This document shows, in pieces, positions 61,672-64,000 of a stretch of DNA of 64,000 bases. The notes beneath the pieces are model-generated. The model searched no databases, was not told the origin of the DNA, and was given only the letters and a program-made list of their open reading frames with translations. The translations under genes were made by a program, and so were the position numbers. This DNA is from an uncultured Butyricicoccus sp. (lineage in GTDB: Bacteria > Bacillota > Clostridia > Oscillospirales > Butyricicoccaceae): positions 1 through 64,000 of the forward strand of contig CAJUDU010000003.1 in NCBI GenBank assembly GCA_910584935.1, in the 5' to 3' direction. The number at the start of each line of letters is the position of its first letter. Position 1 is the first letter of the stretch.

Positions 61672-63502
61672 AGCACGTCCCCCCTTCCAGTAAGGCATTG
61701 CAGCCACATCCAGCACATTGCCGCATACAATCTGGCGTAATTTCAGCATGGCGTGAACGTTGCCATTCCCGTGCCAAATACGCTTTGCTTGTGCCGCAGC
61801 CGATATGGTCCCAAGGGAAAATCTCATCCAGCGGACGCGGACGCGCCGCATAAAACATAGGGTCTAAGCCACAATCAGCAAACGCCTGCATCCATGTATC
61901 AAACTGGAAGTGCTGTTCCCAACCATCAAATTTACAGCCGCGCTGCCATGCCAGTAAGATTGCCCTGCCTTGCCTGCGGTCACCACGGGCAATAATACCT
62001 TCCAGCACAGAGGTCTGTGCATCATGCCAATTATATGTGACATTTTTGGTTTTCATAATGCGTTTCATATAATCCTGCTTGCCTTGCAAAACAGGTAATG
62101 TATCCTGTGCATCCCATTGGAATGGCGTTTGCGGCTTGGGGACAAAACAAGAAGCAGATGCTGTAATTTTTACACCGCGTGCACGGTTATTGGTATTCAT
62201 GCGCCAACAATATGCAACTTTTTTGCAAATTTCCGCGATACCATCCAAATCTTCTGAAGTTTCTGTTGGCAAGCCAATCATAAAATAGAGTTTTACATGG
62301 TTCCAGCCGCCGCGGAATGCAATTTCACAAGCATTCAGAACATCTTCTTCGGTAATGTTTTTATTGATGACGTTCCGTAAACGTTGTGTTCCTGCTTCAC
62401 AAGCAAAAGTCAATCCGCTTTTACGTACTTTCTGAACGCGTTCCATTAGTTCTGCGGAAAAACTGTCGGCACGCAGCGATGGCAAAGAAAGACTGATATG
62501 ACATGGTTCACAATAGTTCAGCATTCTTTCTGTCAAATCAGAAAGTTCACTGTAATCGCTGGTTGACAAAGAAGAAAGTGAAATTTCCTCATAACCTGAA
62601 TTTTCTAAGATTTTTTTGGCCTGCTGCATAACTGTTTCCGCAGATTTTTTTCGCAATGGGCGGTAAGTATGCCCTGCCTGGCAAAATCTGCATCCCCGCG
62701 GACAGCCGCGGAATAATTCAACCATAGCGCGGTCAAAAACAATATCTGTAGATGGTACCACAAAATAATCAGGATAGTACATGGTGTTTAAGTCTTTGAC
62801 AATCCGCTTTTGCACAAAGGCTGGTGCACCGTCACACGATTCTACTTTGCAAATGGTGCCATCTTCGTGATAAGAAACTTCATAAAGCGCAGGCACATAT
62901 ATACCTGTAATTTGCGCAGCTTCAACTAAAAATTCATGTTTGGATAAACTGCGCTTTACTGCGGAACGGTAAAGATTGGTAAGTTCCAACATGATTTCTT
63001 CTCCATCGCCGATCATGAACAAATCAATAAAGCCACAAAGCGGTTCTGGGTTGTAGGCGCATGGCCCGCCAGCAACAACAAGGTTTTTCAGCTCCTTGCG
63101 TTCGCTGGACAGTACAGGTACACCGCCTAAATCCAGCATATTGAGGATGTTGGAAAATGATAATTCATATTGCAGGGTAAAGCCAATTATATCAAATGCA
63201 GAAAGTGGATCTCCGCTTTCCAAACCATATAGCGGAATGCCTGCATCTCGCATTTGCTGTTCCATGTCAACCCATGGGGCACAGACCCGCTCGCACCAGA
63301 TGCCATCTTGGTCATTCAGCAGCCCATATAGAATACGCGAACCCAAATGACTCATTCCGACTTCGTATACATCTGGAAAGCAAAATGCAAATCGTAAATC
63401 AACGTCTTTTTTATTTTTCGTAACCGAGCCCCATTCGCCGCCCGCATAACGCGCCGGTTTTTGGACTTTGGATAAAATTCGTTCCAACTTGGAATCGAGC
63501 AT
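61664..63502 (-). CDS. TIGR03960-type radical-SAM protein with B12-binding-like domain
   Basis: A 612-residue protein. The N-terminal ~200 residues resemble the B12-binding fold (FCFPDVYEVGMSHLGSRILY near 34). The radical-SAM core starts with FRGCPRGCRFCQAGHTYRPL near residue 259 (CxxxCxxC) and runs to about 480; the C-terminus has a cysteine-rich end CMRQCAGCGCNALLEGG near 590. It overlaps the DUF2344 gene by 8 bp. Substrate unknown. It has a probable promoter about 50 bases upstream of its start. Confidence 0.9.
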   Translation of the reverse strand: MLDSKLERILSKVQKPARYAGGEWGSVTKNKKDVDLRFAFCFPDVYEVGMSHLGSRILYGLLNDQDGIWCERVCAPWVDMEQQMRDAGIPLYGLESGDPLSAFDIIGFTLQYELSFSNILNMLDLGGVPVLSSERKELKNLVVAGGPCAYNPEPLCGFIDLFMIGDGEEIMLELTNLYRSAVKRSLSKHEFLVEAAQITGIYVPALYEVSYHEDGTICKVESCDGAPAFVQKRIVKDLNTMYYPDYFVVPSTDIVFDRAMVELFRGCPRGCRFCQAGHTYRPLRKKSAETVMQQAKKILENSGYEEISLSSLSTSDYSELSDLTERMLNYCEPCHISLSLPSLRADSFSAELMERVQKVRKSGLTFACEAGTQRLRNVINKNITEEDVLNACEIAFRGGWNHVKLYFMIGLPTETSEDLDGIAEICKKVAYCWRMNTNNRARGVKITASASCFVPKPQTPFQWDAQDTLPVLQGKQDYMKRIMKTKNVTYNWHDAQTSVLEGIIARGDRRQGRAILLAWQRGCKFDGWEQHFQFDTWMQAFADCGLDPMFYAARPRPLDEIFPWDHIGCGTSKAYLAREWQRSRHAEITPDCMRQCAGCGCNALLEGGTCCV

Positions 63503-63552
63503 ATTTTTCCTCCTGCCAGTATGGCTTATGTGCCGTTATAACCCATAGTCGC

Positions 63553-63558
63553 ATTATA
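63553..63558 (-). promoter_or_regulatory. Candidate -10 of the radical-SAM/miaB/mutS operon
   Basis: Minus strand TATAAT with TGG before it as an extended -10, about 50 bases upstream of the radical-SAM start. No clear -35 at 17 bases. Confidence 0.5.
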
Positions 63559-63620
63559 CCACAGTTTGTATGGGTTTGGCACAAATTTTTTCATTCTGTT
63601 AGCAGCAAAAACTGCTTGAT

Positions 63621-63650
63621 AAAGAAAAACCACCCCGTTTGAGGTGGTTT
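63621..63650 (-). terminator. Terminator after tRNA-Val
   Basis: AAACCACC / GGTGGTTT, 8-base loop, followed on the minus strand by TTTTTCTTT, 3 bases past the tRNA CCA end. Confidence 0.85.
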
Positions 63651-63653
63651 GCA

Positions 63654-63729
63654 TGGTGGACACTGGGGGGCTCGAACCCTCGACCTTCCGCACGTCAAGC
63701 GGATGCTCTTCCAGCTGAGCTAAGTGTCC
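63654..63729 (-). tRNA. tRNA-Val (anticodon GAC)
   Basis: A 76-base cloverleaf with encoded CCA. Acceptor stem GGACACT pairs with AGTGTCC; D-arm AGCTCAGCTGGAAGAGC; anticodon stem TCCGC/GCGGA with loop TTGACGT gives GAC at 34-36, which reads GUC and GUU; T-arm contains GGTTCGAGCC. Position 37 is G, whereas A is more common in valine tRNAs. Confidence 0.93.
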
Positions 63730-63735
63730 GGAAAT

Positions 63736-63761
63736 AAGCAGGAAACAGGCGTTTCCCGCTT
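63736..63761 (-). terminator. Hairpin between the truncated gene and tRNA-Val
   Basis: AAGCGGGAAAC / GTTTCCTGCTT on the minus strand (one G-U, 4-base loop), followed by ATTTCC. It lies 8 bases after the stop of the upstream gene and 6 before the tRNA. Confidence 0.65.
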
Positions 63762-63769
63762 TATTGACT

Positions 63770-64000
63770 TTATTCTCCTTCAGATTCCCCTTGAAGTTCG
63801 GTTAAATCGAACTCCAGCTCCTCCCCACAGGCAGAACAGGAAATAGATCCTGCTTCCAGCATTTCATTATCTAGATAAATAAGTTCCCCGCAATTCGGGC
63901 AGATGACCTGATAAAGCGGTTCTTCTTCATTATCAGATGAAAAGCCGCTGTCTTTATCAAGGAAATCCTCTGTAATTGCGGACATTTCCTCATAAATATC
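63770..64000 (-). CDS. Zinc-ribbon protein (CD1247-N-terminal-domain family), C-terminal part
   Basis: The 3' end of a gene that runs out of the window; the frame stays open to base 64000. The visible 76 residues are acidic, then hold a zinc ribbon CPNCGELIYLDNEMLEAGSI with CSACGEELEFDL, and end in an acidic tail. This matches the C-terminus of a Firmicute family of unknown function that has a helical N-terminal domain, an acidic linker and a CPNCG zinc ribbon. The in-window ATG at 63985 has no properly spaced ribosome site, so I treat it as internal. Confidence 0.8.
   Translation of the reverse strand, partial: DIYEEMSAITEDFLDKDSGFSSDNEEEPLYQVICPNCGELIYLDNEMLEAGSISCSACGEELEFDLTELQGESEGE

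Noticed and set aside
1..64000. CRISPR arrays, insertion sequences, prophage or defence islands
   Set aside because: I found no regularly spaced repeats, transposase or phage genes; gene order is that of a conserved chromosome core.

Overview
The window is about 64 kb of chromosomal core DNA from an endospore-forming, anaerobic, Gram-positive bacterium, most likely a clostridium. Pointers are a complete spoIIIA operon, anaerobic-type B12 genes (cbiK, cbiC), an S-layer-homology surface protein, T-box control and the GatCAB/TyrS/IleS translation genes. An assignment to Oscillospirales or a neighbouring order is only an impression from gene order and composition. I saw no phage, insertion sequence, CRISPR array or rRNA. 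Coding density is high.

Layout. 1-3.9 kb (+): the end of a cobalamin operon (cobD partial, cobQ, cobO, cbiC, cbiK) with 4-bp or similar overlaps. 3.9-7.7 kb (-): a three-gene YfhO / GtrA / GT2 surface-glycosylation unit, divergent from a two-component system (7.8-9.9 kb, +). 9.9-20.3 kb (-): an aromatic amino acid operon (aroF-aroB-aroC-pheA-aroA-aroEK fusion) behind a consensus promoter and a T-box leader, followed 19 bp later by a large SLH-domain phosphodiester glycosidase. 20.3-36.9 kb (+): spoIIIAA-AH behind a candidate sigma-E promoter, an Asp23/Gls24 gene with its own promoter and terminator, then nusB, a TsaD/Kae1-like gene, xseA, xseB, ispA, a ~730-nt structured RNA that I identify as OLE RNA, oapA, dxs, tlyA, nadK, argR and recN. 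36.9-45.7 kb (+): tyrS, ligA, gatCAB, a TrpR-like regulator, a methyltransferase and hslO. 45.9-64 kb (-): rluD-type pseudouridine synthase, lspA, ileS, divIVA, yggT, sepF, yggS, an HlyD-like protein, hfq, miaA, mutL, mutS, miaB, two radical-SAM-linked genes, tRNA-Val and a truncated zinc-ribbon protein.

The most remarkable element is the OLE RNA (about 29748-30480) lying exactly where it is expected, between ispA and dxs and just before oapA, the membrane partner that the RNA needs. The second is the YfhO-GtrA-GT2 triad paired with a divergent two-component system and a tandem 10-bp repeat between them that looks like the operator. The third is the Phe-type T-box controlling six genes from DAHP synthase to prephenate dehydratase, including a fused shikimate dehydrogenase-kinase. 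A TsaD paralogue occupies the place where folD sits in the Bacillus version of the nusB-recN operon.
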